A DNA stretch of 64,000 bases, from the NCBI GenBank assembly GCA_022495005.1, contig JAGYXB010001404.1, positions 186,001 through 250,000 of the forward strand, in the 5' to 3' direction. The notes under the pieces are model-generated. The model did not search any database. It saw only the letters and a list, made by a program, of their open reading frames with translations, and had not been told where the DNA came from. This DNA comes from Rhyacophila brunnea (Eukaryota > Arthropoda > Insecta > Trichoptera > Rhyacophilidae). This document shows positions 35,147 through 46,414 of this stretch, piece after piece; position 1 is the stretch's first letter, and the number at the start of each line of letters is the position of its first letter. Made by a program: the position numbers and the translations under genes.

Positions 35147-36961
35147 TCTAATATATAAAAATTAATATTTGTTTGTGTGTTTGGTTGTTTGTTTGTTTGT
35201 ATTTAATGCGCAGTCATACCATTCATCCGATTGCGATAAAACTTTGTCAACTTATTGCTTGCACTTGCGCGAAGAGTATAGGCTATACTAATATATAAAA
35301 ATGAATGTCTGTCTGTCTGTATGTCTGTCTGTCTGTCTGTCTGTCCCATATGCGTTCCCATACCATTCATCCGATTGCGATGAAATTTTGGTAAGTGGTT
35401 GTATGCATACCCATGAAGGTTTCTGAATTAGAAAAATTATTATCTTCTTCTTTTTCTTCATTCTATTTTCTTTTATTCGTATGGTTCCTATACCATTCAT
35501 CCGATTGCAATGAAACTTTCATCAGTTGTTGTGGTAACACCCGTAAAAGTTTCTGAATTAGTACAACCATCTTCTTCTTCTTCTTCTTCTTCTTCTTCAT
35601 TCTATCTTCTTTTATTCGAATGGTCCCTATATCATTCATCCGATTGCGATGATACTTTCGTCAGTGGTTGTGCCAACACCCGCGAAGGTTTCTGAATTTG
35701 TACAACCATCTTCTTCTTCATTATATCTTCTTTTATTCGTATGGATCATATACCATTCATCCGATTGCGATGAAACCTTCGTCAGTCATTGTGGTTACAC
35801 CCGTAAAGGTTTCTGAATTAGTACAACTATCTTCTTCTTCTTCTTCATTCTATCTTCTTTTATTCGCATGGTCCCTATATCATTCATCCGATTGCGATGA
35901 AACTTTCGTCAGTGGTTGTGCCAACACCCGCGAAGGTTTCTGAATCATTTTCTTCTTCTTCTTCATTATATTTTCTTTTATTCGTATGGTTCCTATACCA
36001 TTCGTCCGATTGCGATGAACCTTCGTCAGTTGTTGTGGTAACACCCGCAAAGGTTTCTGAATTAGTACAACCATCTTTTTCTTCTTCTTCTATTCTATAT
36101 TCTTCTATTCGTATGCGTTCTTATTCCATTCATCCGATTGCAATAAAACTTTCGTCAGTAATTGTGCCAAAACCCGCGAAGGTTTCTGAATTAGTACAAC
36201 CATCTTCTTCTTCTATTCCATATTCTTCCATTCCATCTTCTTCTATTCGTATGCGTTCCTATACCATTCATCTGATTGCAATGAAATTTTGATTAAGTGT
36301 TGCGCTCACGCCCGCAAAGGTTTATGAATTGATACAATCATGTCTTCTTCTTTTTCATCTATTCTATCTTCTTCTATTCTTATGCGTTCTTATACCATTC
36401 ATCTGATTGCGATGAAATTTTGACAAGTTGTTGTGTGCACGCCCGCAAAGGTTTCTGAATTAGTACAACCATCTTCTTCTTCTTCTATTCGTATGCGTTC
36501 CTATACCGTTCATCCGTTTACAATGAAAGTTTGGTGACTTGTCGTGCGCATACTTACAAAGATTTCTGAATTAGAAAATCATCATCTTCTTCTATTCGTA
36601 TGAGTTCCTATACCATTCATCCGATTGCGATGAAACTTTTGTCAGAAGTTGTGCGCACACCTGCAAAGGTTTCTAAATTAGTATTATATAAAATACAAAG
36701 TTTGTTGTTTGTTTGTTCCATCCAATTTTGGTTTTTACTGCATATTAATAACATTAATAACGTTTGCATATTTTGGATTAGATTTTAATTTAGTGTTCTT
36801 TTGTTTGACCTAAACTCCTATTAGAATTATTTTCATATTGCCATATTGTATTACACAGATATTTTAATATTAAAAAAATAATGACCTCTTAATTTTTTTT
36901 AAATATCTCAGATAAATATAACCACGAAGCAACCCTGTGCGAAGCCGGGAACTTCAGCTAG
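35147..36961 (+). mobile_element. Non-autonomous Helitron with internal minisatellite, copy 1
   Basis: The element starts TCTAATATATAAAAATTAAT after A (35146) and ends GAAGCCGGGAACTTCAGCTAG before T (36962). GAAG...CTTC gives a short 3' hairpin. It is 1815 bp and encodes no protein. The body has about 12 imperfect units of 105-145 bp. Each unit is centred on CCATTCATCCGATTGCGATG, followed by GTTTCTGAATTAGTACAACC and a CTTCTT run. A TCTG microsatellite sits at 35307-35344. The open frames across it are products of the repeat. It was probably mobilised by a Rep/helicase such as that at 29995-33865. Confidence 0.88.
35307..35344 (+). repeat. TCTG microsatellite
   Basis: TGTC tetranucleotide units, nine in all with one variant (TGTA), lie at the start of the minisatellite Helitron. 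The same run sits in the second copy at 55102-55142. Confidence 0.9.
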
Positions 36962-38822
36962 TTTATTATAATAAACACGCAATACAATATATCGTATTCT
37001 TTATAATAGGTATCTATAGTGTTTAATTACATTTCAAACTCTGTTTTTGCGCATATAGTCCACTTAGAAACGAGGGTGGTAATTTACTTTTTTTATGCTC
37101 TGACACACATACAATATAATATTATAAAAGAACAGATTATGTTTAATACCACAATCTACGTTTCGTTTTCAGGGTAAAATATAAATATAATCAAAATTAA
37201 AGCCTATCGTTTTTACTGTAGCTAATAGGGCTCCATCACCCGATTCCAAGGTTTCAGAAGGATGTAAAAAACCTTTTTTCGAGGAAATTGTAAATATATA
37301 CCAACGTACTTTACAGCTCTTTTAGCAGCGTTCTGTCGTCGAACTAGAACTTGTATACTGAATTTCAAGTTTCTGTGGATACGGAATGTAGAAAAATGAG
37401 CGGAAAACGTGGCATAAACATTTGACACAAAACTCTGACCTAAACAACAAACTGACAAAAAAAGTTTCAGTTTTTAGTTTCCTTTTATACTTTTGTTATT
37501 GAGTAAATATCTAATCTCTATTTTATTAAATCTTCTCTAGGTACTGAATTTTATCAATCAAAATTACGTAGATATAAATACCAAAGGGCATTCAATTAAG
37601 ACGAAGCTTTGAAGCAATATCGATTACAAATCATAGCGATTTTATATTTATATTTATATAATATTATGTTCAAGTATGTTAAGCATGAATACGCTTTAAT
37701 GCTTTAAATCGAACATAATAATTAATACCACTCGTTATTACAATAAGAGAGAAGCTTAATAATTGTTAATAGTAAGTCTGAAAATTAATCTAACGGTTTA
37801 AATCAAAGTATGTACCAAAAGTGAAAATGTAAGTTCATGATCAGGTACCTACCTACATTTATATTAATTTATTGTAGTAAGCCAGAAAAATGTAGGTACA
37901 CTAGAAAAATCGTCTAAAAATGATGTGTGTAGGCATGTTTTTGAGATTTTTACAAATAATGTTATTTTTGTTGAAAAGTCGGTAACCTCCATTTTTAATT
38001 TTCTGAAATTATTTTTGATTGTGATTTTGTAAGTACTTTTCCACCGTATGGTATATTCATAAGATATCGTATCCATTTCGATTTGTTAGTAAAATGAGAA
38101 TGATTGTAAACTCGTTTATTGCCGAGTTAAAGCCGTTTTTTTTTTTAAATTTTACGACTAACTTTAAACATGATATTCTATTCATTTTAATGGCATTATG
38201 CATATTTTTTCCGCCAATAGTTTTTTTTAATTAGTTACTATTAATTATATTTGCAATTCTACATAATGTGATTGACGGGTTTTTGCGACCATCTCAAAAT
38301 GGCGGAATATAGATGTTATCGACTGTGAGACTGACAGCTTCAAAAATTACGTTTGCTCAATGTTGAATTCTTAAAAGTTTGGTGGTGAATAATTATTCTT
38401 AGAATTATGACGCGTTCGAAGAAATAACTAAAGCTTTGCTACCTATAAAATATATTGTAATTCGCGCAGTAGGGCACTGATTTTGCTATATGAATTACAA
38501 GTAGTTATAAATACCTACATAAAGCTTTATATAAATTTTTAGATGCATATTTTATTGATGTCAACCCGCGTTCCTCCATTGAATATTCTGTGTCAAATTG
38601 CCCTTAATTTTTAATCAAGGTTTGTAGATGACTACACAATGAATATTGTATTTGGGCGTATGTCAAGTTTTAGTTTCACACTCATATTAATAAGATTATA
38701 CAGAAACGACTGAACGTTTACGTATTATGATGATGGAAGTATAACGTCACTAAATAGACAACATAAATAATTTTCTTTGCCGTTCAGCAGGTAACTACAA
38801 CCCTACGCTACTACGTTTCTTT
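36962..38822. other. Unassigned AT-rich sequence
   Basis: No supportable feature. The frames at 37222-37458 and 37864-38076 have no recognisable domain. Confidence 0.35.
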
Positions 38823-39263
38823 GGATATCGCACATCCGATAAAATAGAGTCATAAGTCAAAAAATCACGATTTTGAGTTAAGTTTACACAAAAATTCAAA
38901 AAAAAAATCTCCATCTGCTAAAAATAGTCACAATTTTAGCTCAACTATTTAAACACTAGATTGACTAATTTTTAACGTATTCATTCTCGAACAGTGTCAT
39001 TTTTGACTTTACGGCGCATTGGTATGTATACTTATTGTATACCGTATCTCAAATATAGTCACAAAGTGGAAAGTGACTATATTGTAGATGAAAGTAAGTA
39101 TAGTTATTTATCGGACTATTATGAAAAACTTGACTGTCTTGCCAAAACCAATAAGTATGTCTATTATCCCTATCTTAGTATAAAGTTAAAATATTATATA
39201 ATTATTATAAGTCACCAAAAATTAGTACGAACTACATTTTTTCATTTGCAACATATTTCCTGA
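38823..39263 (+). mobile_element. Fragment related to the left end of the 51.7-kb DNA transposon
   Basis: GGATATCGCACATCCGATAA, then AATAGAGTCATAAGTCA and GATTTTGAGTTA, align with 51683-51740: ATATCGCACACCCAGTAAGA, TACTGTCGTAAGTC, GTTTTAGAGTTA. CCGTATCTCAAATATAGTC (39041) aligns with CGTATCTCAAACTCAAATAG (51788). It is a diverged relative or truncated copy. No right end was found, and the open frame across it has no recognised domain. Confidence 0.55.
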
Positions 39264-40317
39264 AATAAATAGGTAAGTATTTAGGTACACTATGTAAGTT
39301 GAGAAAAGCAGGATGAAATAACTACAAGATAAAAAGAACTTTTTATATACAACGTTTTTAAATTTTCTGTTGAATTATTATGCTCAATATGCTCAAACTT
39401 GTACTTGGTATAAAGTAAATAAAAAACAAACAAATATAGAATACTGAAATGCCATTTTGACATTTCATTTTGATTTCCATAGTAACGCACGTATATATTA
39501 ATAATTTTCCCCCTTATAATAATCCCCCTTAGCAACCAATTAAAGTCTTCTACTTTTTACGGATTTTTCTGAAATAACTTTCCATACAAAACAGAATTAA
39601 CTGAAAATGAATTTAATTCTGCTTAAAGATGGCTAAATGTATTAAAAGAATGCATTGGCATCATGTTCTGATAATATATTCTAAAATTTTGAAATGTCTA
39701 GCTAGTCGGAAAGTTAGTTAAAAATCGATTGCAAGATTTGTACTGGACAAACAACCACCGGACAAACAAGAATACGAGCTAATAAAAACGTCGTAAAATA
39801 CGCGGTGATAACCCAAAAATCTATTACGATAATAAACAATTTTGAAAGTTTCAAACATTATTCTGAATCATAATGAATAATAAATAAATGAAAAAGTCAT
39901 AATGGAAATTAAATAATTAACTCCGTTAGTTAAAACTGCGTGATTTTTCGCAATTCCGGTTAAAAATAAGTGCTTGCAAATCTCATGAGATTGTCTATTA
40001 TAAGTTGATATGAAATACATTTGTTGTAAAAAAGTCATTAGGTACATAGGCACATTTATTTTATAAAAGGAAACCAAAATTTTCGTGTAAAATTGAAATG
40101 AGTTTGGATTGATGTAATACTATCGATTGAGGGTATTTGATGAAAATTGAATTAAAATTATTGTCGTTGATGGTTTGGCACTATTTCCGCGGAATTTGTT
40201 TTAACGACATGGATGTCGGCTTTCACTATATTTGTGCTATACAATGTACATATTCGTATTTTGATGTAACATGTGACATTCCTGACTCGCTATTATTTAT
40301 AAAACTGGCAAAGATTG
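39264..40317. other. Unassigned AT-rich sequence
   Basis: No feature that I can support. Confidence 0.35.
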
Positions 40318-40700
40318 AAGTCTTGCATTCACCTAAGGCTTATACTTCAGTTGAGGCATGGTCTAAAAAGATTGTGACTAGGCGATGCGCGGATTGTGCA
40401 AATGACGCGAGCCGAACGAAATATAGTTTTTCATAAAAATTCAACACACGTCCATTGATTTAATGTTATGTTATTATTATATTAGTAATAATAATAGTAT
40501 ATTCATTGACATGTTTTCTTTTTCAAGTAAATGGGTAACGTTTTTTAGTCATCTTTACACGATTTTAGAATATATTCCTCTGACGCCATCACGAAACAAA
40601 TTGACATGCTTACACCTCGACTGTCGATCTCCGATTGGCGACGAGTGAAAAATTTTTTCCCACCTACTGTTGAAAATTATTTGCCATTTCACTTATGTAT
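40318..40700 (-). repeat. Unclassified dispersed repeat, copy B (uninterrupted)
   Basis: This is the longest continuous copy of the family also seen at 10245-11035 and 34262-34420. On the minus strand, GGCAAATAATTTTCAAC, a GTCGAGGTGTAAGCATG block, TTGTTTCGTGATGGCGTC, AACATGTCAATGAATATA and a TTTTTAGACCATGCCTCAAC block follow in order. It shows that copy A lost continuity by insertion. Non-coding. The open frames at 40137-40436 and 40463-40800 run across it by chance. Confidence 0.65.
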
Positions 40701-40859
40701 GCTCTTAATTTGTTCTCAGTACTCCGAGCCTACATTGACTAGAGAAATAACCGATAAGTACACCGTTTACTTAAGATTTTTAATCTTTTTACTTTGCTGA
40801 GCGATATTGGGCCCACCAGTACTATCATCTTTTATAGTATGTTTCATAAAGAGTTAAGC

Positions 40860-41110
40860 CGCGTTGACACGGTCCAAGTACGATCCAAGTAGACTTGGAT
40901 AGGAATAATTAGTATGAAGATGTCTCATCCAAGTGACAGCTTCACACTATTTATTCCTATCCAAGTGACAGCTCCATACTATTTATTCCTATCCAAGTTA
41001 ACTTGGATGAGTAGGACGCGGTCCAAGTAGCTTGGATAGGAATAATTAGTATGAAGATGTCACATACGAGTGCACTTGGATGGCACTCGGTCCAAGTGTA
41101 CTTAGATATA
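40860..41110. repeat. Foldback array of TCCAAGT / ACTTGGA words
   Basis: In 250 bp the word TCCAAGT or its complement occurs about 13 times. CTTGGATAGGAATAATTAGT followed by ATGAAGATGTC is repeated directly at 40894 and 41031. Its inverted form, CATACTATTTATTCCTATCC, lies at 40975 with a shorter variant at 40945. The nested inverted units would fold into several alternative hairpins. This resembles a foldback or MITE core. No TIR-flanking duplication was identified. Confidence 0.7.
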
Positions 41111-41234
41111 CCTTCTTTCTTTACTTCTACCTTTTGTTTTTGTTCCCCATCATCAATTACTGCCCTGCCAATTCTCTCCGAGGCCTGCCATACCCTCAGT
41201 TGAGCTGTTGACCATATTTTGTCAGGGACCATTT

Positions 41235-41317
41235 TTGGACCGCGGGTCCAACATTGACCTTCCTGGAAGCCAAGGGCCCCCATCGGGACCCCGGCCCTCG
41301 AGTTTGACACCCCTGCT
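41235..41317 (-). mobile_element. Solo hAT-type terminus
   Basis: Reverse-complemented from 41317, it reads CAGGGGTGTCAAACTCGAGG followed by GCCGGGGTCCCGATGGGGGC. CAGGGGTGTCAAACTC is a classic hAT (Charlie-like) end. I find no partner end nearby, so this is a fragment just upstream of the R1-clade LINE. Confidence 0.6.
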
Positions 41318-41469
41318 TGAGTGCCTACCCACTCACCAGCTCCCACCTCATCAAAAAGTGTTAAAGACTTACAGTAGTAAACCCGCCAAACTACCGATCG
41401 TGTCACCTATACTGTCTACCAACTAAACTCACCACTGCTCACTACCAGTACTAGCCGGAGCCTTGCGCC

Positions 41470-43284
41470 ATGTATCGCACCCCACCGCCTCTTCGGGAAG
41501 GTCCTGACCCTACCATCACCCCATTACAACTGGCGTCCACATTTGGTCATGCTGCGACATCAATATCCCGCCCGGCGAGGAGGCCGGCAACTACGGAGAA
41601 ATTCAAACCAACCAATACGACTCGATCTACCAAGAAGTTTCCAATAATATGAACGAACTGATTGCGGCCTTCAGAGGAAAACAAGCCGGGGTTAAGGGAG
41701 AATCAGCAACACTCTCCTTAACCTCTCGGAAACACAAGGCCCGCTCAACCTCGCCATGTCAAAACTCAAAAAAATAGCCATTACTCAGGAGGCCAAAAAC
41801 AAGCATTTGGAGGGGCTTTTAAAGAATAGGACGATCGGGCTGAAGATCCAGAAAAAGGCCATCTCCGATCTACATACTCAAACCAAGACGCTCAAGACTA
41901 TTCATCATACCGCACCAAACATTACGGCGACATCCACTCCAGCGACCACATCATGGGCCACAGCCCTCGGCCGAAAAAGTCGCCCCCTCATCGCCACCTC
42001 TGTCTTTCAAGCCGCCGCTCCTGGCAACACCAACAACCATTTCCCGTCCCTCTTACCCCTCGCCCCCAGACCGGGCGCTCTTTTCTTCCCGACCGGCTCT
42101 GGGGAGAAACAATCACATCCTATGGGAGTGTCTGAGTATGTGCTCCGAACGGGAGGAAATGCTCAGGTCGGTCCAACCAGCTGTTGGACCCATCGGCCCG
42201 TCCGACCTGGTTGCTACTAAGGCCAACTATCTTGCATTCAAAAAATTTGCGGCGTCTTACTACGGGCGTGAAGATCTCTTCACATAAATTTTGCTGCCTG
42301 TATGATTAGCTTCGTTCTTTGTTATATTAAAATAGTAGCTTCTTTTTCTTTAAAGTAAATTCCATGTGCTTTTTCTCTCCCTGGCACTTTGCATTAGAGT
42401 AAACTCAGTAAACTCAGTCAGAGCTCACTTTGAGCGTAGCAACCTAAGTCTTGGGCATCTTCTCCCAGGACACTCCCAGGCCAATGTTTAGATGCTTCAA
42501 ATCACCAATTGATGGGTCCCGTGATACTCTCGATTAAGACCGAGGGTGGTACGGGGCGGGTTTTGGTGGAGGGAATTTAACTTCAATGGGGAGAAAAAAT
42601 CTGACACCACCAAGAAGATCCTGAAGAAGGCCTTCGACCCCAGGTCTCTTGGGGTCCAAATAACCGGGATCAGAAATGTAAGGAACGGGGGCGTTATTGT
42701 TCACTCCCGTTCTGAAGTCGAGGCCAAGGCTCTTGTAAAAGCCATGGAGACCTCGGAGGTTGCCCTACGAGCCGAGCTCGCCGAGAAGAAGCAACCTCGA
42801 GTAATAATTTTTAACCTACCATCAACTCTCACCGATATTCAACTCCGGCAAGCTATATACACCTCTACAAAAGAGCAGACCGGCCTTCTAGAGTCCGCTT
42901 ATAAGGACATCAGGCTAAGCCACAAAGCCGGGCCTAGAACAGGCAGATGCCACTTTGTGGTTTTCGCCCCGGCGGCCATCTGGTCTGCTCTCCTGGCAGA
43001 AGACAGGCTATACATGGGATGGGAATCCTTCCCTCTGAGGGCCATGCCACCTATACGGACATATGGCCAAAGGGTGTGCGAACAAGACCCCAACGAGCAA
43101 CCACTGCGCCATCTCCGGCCACGACGGAGAAGACTGCCCCAACAAAGGAAACCCACCCAAATGCGTGGCCTGCCACAAACATAAACAGCCGTCTGACCAT
43201 TCCACCGGCAGTCTCGATTGCCCAGCAAGGCTACACGCTGAGATGCGCGAGAGAGCGATGGTGGACTACACTGCCGCGCGATGA
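41470..43284 (+). pseudogene. R1-clade LINE ORF1 (gag-like), interrupted
   Basis: ORF1 would bind element RNA. The N-terminal part is Ala/Thr/Pro-rich and lies in shifted frames (41470-41652, 41756-42105). After the 473-bp insertion it resumes at about 42600 with KKILKKAFDPRSLGVQITGI, RNVRNGGVIVHSRSEVEAKA and RVIIFNLPSTLTDIQLRQAI. This is the conserved gag fold of R1/Jockey elements. A shift near 43060 leads to CAISGHDGEDCPNKGNPPKC and CVACHKHKQPSDHSTGSLDC, two CCHC-type zinc knuckles. Its stop TGA (43282-43284) overlaps the ORF2 ATG. Insertion plus frameshifts make it non-functional. Confidence 0.8.
42101..42601 (+). mobile_element. R1-clade 3' fragment inserted into its own family's ORF1
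   Basis: The insert 42115-42587 (473 bp) carries the last about 55 codons of ORF2 (from HILWECLSMCSERE) and the complete 3' UTR ending AACTTCAAT. The flanks are GGGGAGAAACAATC (42101-42114) and GGGGAGAAAAAATC (42588-42601), a 14-bp duplication with one mismatch. Excising the insert in thought restores a continuous ORF1 reading across the junction (GEK followed by SDTTKK). It is a 5'-truncated self-insertion. Confidence 0.85.
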
Positions 43285-46200
43285 TAACCTTCACTCAGTT
43301 GAACGTCAACCTGAGCAACGCCGGCTCGGCTGAGTTGATTGAGACTATGCGGGCCACGGGCTTGTGTCTGGCGCTGGTGCAGGAACCGTACCACTGGGTC
43401 ACTGAAAAGGGACTCGGGTGCGCGAGCCTTGTCGTCAGTGCCAGATGTGCAGAGCCAAAGGCCTGCGTATTCGCTCTTGACCCCCGCCTTGGCGTGCTGT
43501 CGCTCTCGCACCTGTCAACTGAGTTAGTCGCGTGCACAGACATAAGTTTTCCCGGAGGAGGCAGCGTGGTAGTTATCTCCGCCTACTTCAGCTTTAAGAG
43601 CACAAAGGAACACGTGGCATCAGTGCTCGACGGCATTCTACGCGCAGTTGATGGCAGGGATGTCATCATCTGTGCGGATGCCAACTCGCAATCCCCCCTC
43701 TGGGCGCCCGTGGATATCCCCCTGTGCGACGCGGACATCATCGAGGAGCTGGTGCACCAGCACAACCTGGTTGTCCTCAACGACCCCAACAGCATGCCGA
43801 CTTTTGTGTCGCACGCAAACCGTGGAAGCACCCACATCGACATCACCCTGGCCACTGAGTCCGTCGCGAGACGGATCAGCGGCTGGAGAGTCCATGAGAG
43901 CGCTTCCATGAGTGATCACCGGTTAGTCACTTTTGAGCTGGCCGCTGACTCCTCGCACGATGGCGTCTCTGACGTATCCCCACCCGCGCCTACGCGATTT
44001 AGAACGCGCGACGGGAATTGGGAAAAGTTTGAAGAGGTGCTTTCCAAAAAGCTTGACAGGACATCTAGAACCCGTTTTCCGGACCTACATTCGGCCGCCT
44101 CACGACTGACTGCAGACATCACCGGATCAGCCGACGCTTCACTCGGACGCTGCAAGCCCAAGCCACCAAGCCAGTCGCCGTGGTGGACGCAGCATGTTTC
44201 GTGCCTGCGTGAACTTTTCAGAAAAGCACGCAAGGTCCATCAACGTGAACGCCTGCGCAAGCTACCACCTGCCTCCATCGATCCCCTTGCAACCATGGCC
44301 AAATCCACCCGAATGGAATACAAGAAAGCAATCACTCAAGCCAAGAAAGACTACTGGCGTAACTTCGTCACCATCGAAGGAGGTTCAGACCCCTGGGGTC
44401 CTCCATACCACGCATTGAGGCTGGGACTCAGACCAACGAGCCTCTTGTGCGGTATCGAGAAACCGGGTGGCGGATTCACCAGTAGTGAGTCTGAAACGGC
44501 TGCGGTCCTACTCGAGGCCCTCACCCCCCTGGATAATGAATCCAGGGATGATGATGCCATGAGGATGGCCCGATTTGAGGCTTCTCTTTCTATCGACACG
44601 GATCACTCATCGTTGCCTTCCGAACAGGAGATCAACCACATCGTACGCACGTTGATTGCTGGCAAAGCCCCAGGCCCGGACTGCATTGACAACTTACTTG
44701 TCAAACGCACATGGGCCATCGCCGCGCCAGAGATAACAACTATCTTCAGTGACTGCATCAGGAGCGGCACGTTCCCCGACTGCTGGAAGAGGGACTTACT
44801 TAAGGTAATCCCCAAAGCTGGCAGCCGAGAACCGTCTAGCCCCAAAGCCTACCACCCTCTAACACTTCTGCCCGCTCTGGGCAAAGTGCTGGAGAAGCTA
44901 CTGTGCTGCAGGATTGAAGCCCACCTGGAGACACACTCGCCACTTTCCGATAAGCAATTTGGATTCAGAAGAGGCAAATCAACAGTCGATGCCATAAGGA
45001 ATGTGATTGCCATTGCTGAAAATTCCCGCCGTAAATACGTCCTAGAAGTTTTCCTGGACATTGCAGGTGCGTTTGATAGTGCGTCCTGGCCTCTTATACT
45101 TCAAAAGCTCCGGCTGAAGAGACTACCAGGAAATTTTTTCGCGTCAATTCAAAGTTATTTCACCAATAGATCGATCAAGTTTCGAGTTGGATCAACCACA
45201 ATAGAGAGGAACACCAGCATGGGATGTCCCCAGGGCTCAGTCCTCGGGCCCCTTCTCTGGAACGTACTCTTCGACGATCTCCTTAGAATTCCGCTTCCAA
45301 CCGACTGTACTGTCATCGCCTACGCAGACGATGCGCTTCTGCTGGTCCAGGCCGACAGCAGGGCGAAGATTGAGAGCACCGTTGGCGAAGCCTTAGCATC
45401 GATTGAGGCTTGGGTTAGATTAACTAGACTATCATTCGCATCTTCCAAGACAGAACCCATTGTCCTCAAAGGACCAAGATGACTTAGCTGTTCGAGACCA
45501 TCCACAGTCCGATTCGGTGACACGAGAGTGAAAGTGTCGAAGATCGTCACCTATCTTGGCGTCAAAATGGATACAATGTAAAATTTCCAACACCATGCCG
45601 AAACCCAAGTCCACAAGGCTGGGGTGGCCTTCCAGAGGGTCGGCCGCGTGGCTAGTGAAGGATGGGGCTTAAAAGTAAGGGCGCTCAAGATCGCCTACGG
45701 CGCCATTTTTATGGGAGTGCTTGGTGCCCGCGCATTCCCAAAAGTGTTAAACTTAGAATCTCTCTTTTAAGAGGACAGCGCATTGCGCTTCTGTCCATTA
45801 CCAAGGCCTCCCGTACTACCTCAACTGACGCGCTCCCGGTCCTGGCCGGCATTTTCCCACTTGACCTGCACATTCAGGCCAGCGGCGCTTCAATAATGCT
45901 CCTCAAGGGCGAGGAGGCCGACGTCGGTGATTTTCACCTCGTCCCCCCTCGGCTAGCTTGCAAAGGAGTAGCATTATTGAGGCGCAGAATTAGACTTATG
46001 TCGCTCGATGCGGCCATTAAAACCTGGCAGCGAAAGTGGGACGAATCGACCAAGGGCCGGCACACATATACGTTTTTTTCAGACAAACAGTGGCGAATGG
46101 AGATAACCAAATATCTGACTCCAGACCATTGCACCAGTCAATTTGTGACTGGTCATGGTGGATTCGCTGGCAAGCTCTTCGAGCTTGGACTTGCAAGCCG

Positions 46201-46414
46201 TCCGACATGTCCATGCGGAGGGGAAATACAGGATGCCAACCACATCCTATGGGAGTGTCTGAGTATGTGCTCCGAACGGGAGGAAATGCTCAGGTCGGTC
46301 CAACCAGCTGTTGGACCCATCGGCCTGTCCGACCTGGTTGCTACTAAGGCCAATTATCTTGCTTTAAAAAAATTTGCGGCGTCTTACTACGGGCGTGAAG
46401 ATCTCTTCACATAA
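43281..46414 (+). pseudogene. R1-clade LINE ORF2: endonuclease, reverse transcriptase, zinc finger
   Basis: The first 733 codons are open. The endonuclease has FTQLNVNLSNAG (residue 4), ALVQEPYHW, ICADANSQSPLW (about 130) and STHIDITLA, SDHRLVTFEL (about 211). The RT has KAYHPLTLLPALGKVLEK (normally YRP), FGFRRGKST, FLDIAGAFD (about 591), GCPQGSVLGPLLW and YADDALLL (about 681). A TGA at 45481 replaces the CGA arginine of the sister copy. A TAA at about 45580 replaces a leucine codon. A deletion and frameshift near 45715 lead into the last frame (to 46414) with CPCGGEIQDANHILWEC. The start ATGA overlaps the ORF1 stop. RT and endonuclease motifs survive, but the C-terminal domain is cut off. 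Confidence 0.9.

Noticed and set aside
35510..36292. Ser/Thr/Val-rich open frames across the Helitron
   Set aside because: They follow the minisatellite period, shift between frames and have no start or domain logic. They are products of repeat composition.
35210..36660. CRISPR-like regular array of repeats and spacers
   Set aside because: The units are 105-145 bp, imperfect, in a eukaryotic Helitron, and repeated in a second Helitron copy. There are no short identical direct repeats with unique spacers and no cas genes.
40957..41406. 149-codon minus-strand open frame
   Set aside because: It spans the foldback array and a solo hAT end, and shows no domain. It is open because of composition.
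43583..43909. Overlapping minus-strand frames in R1-clade ORF2
   Set aside because: They are antisense shadows of the endonuclease coding region.
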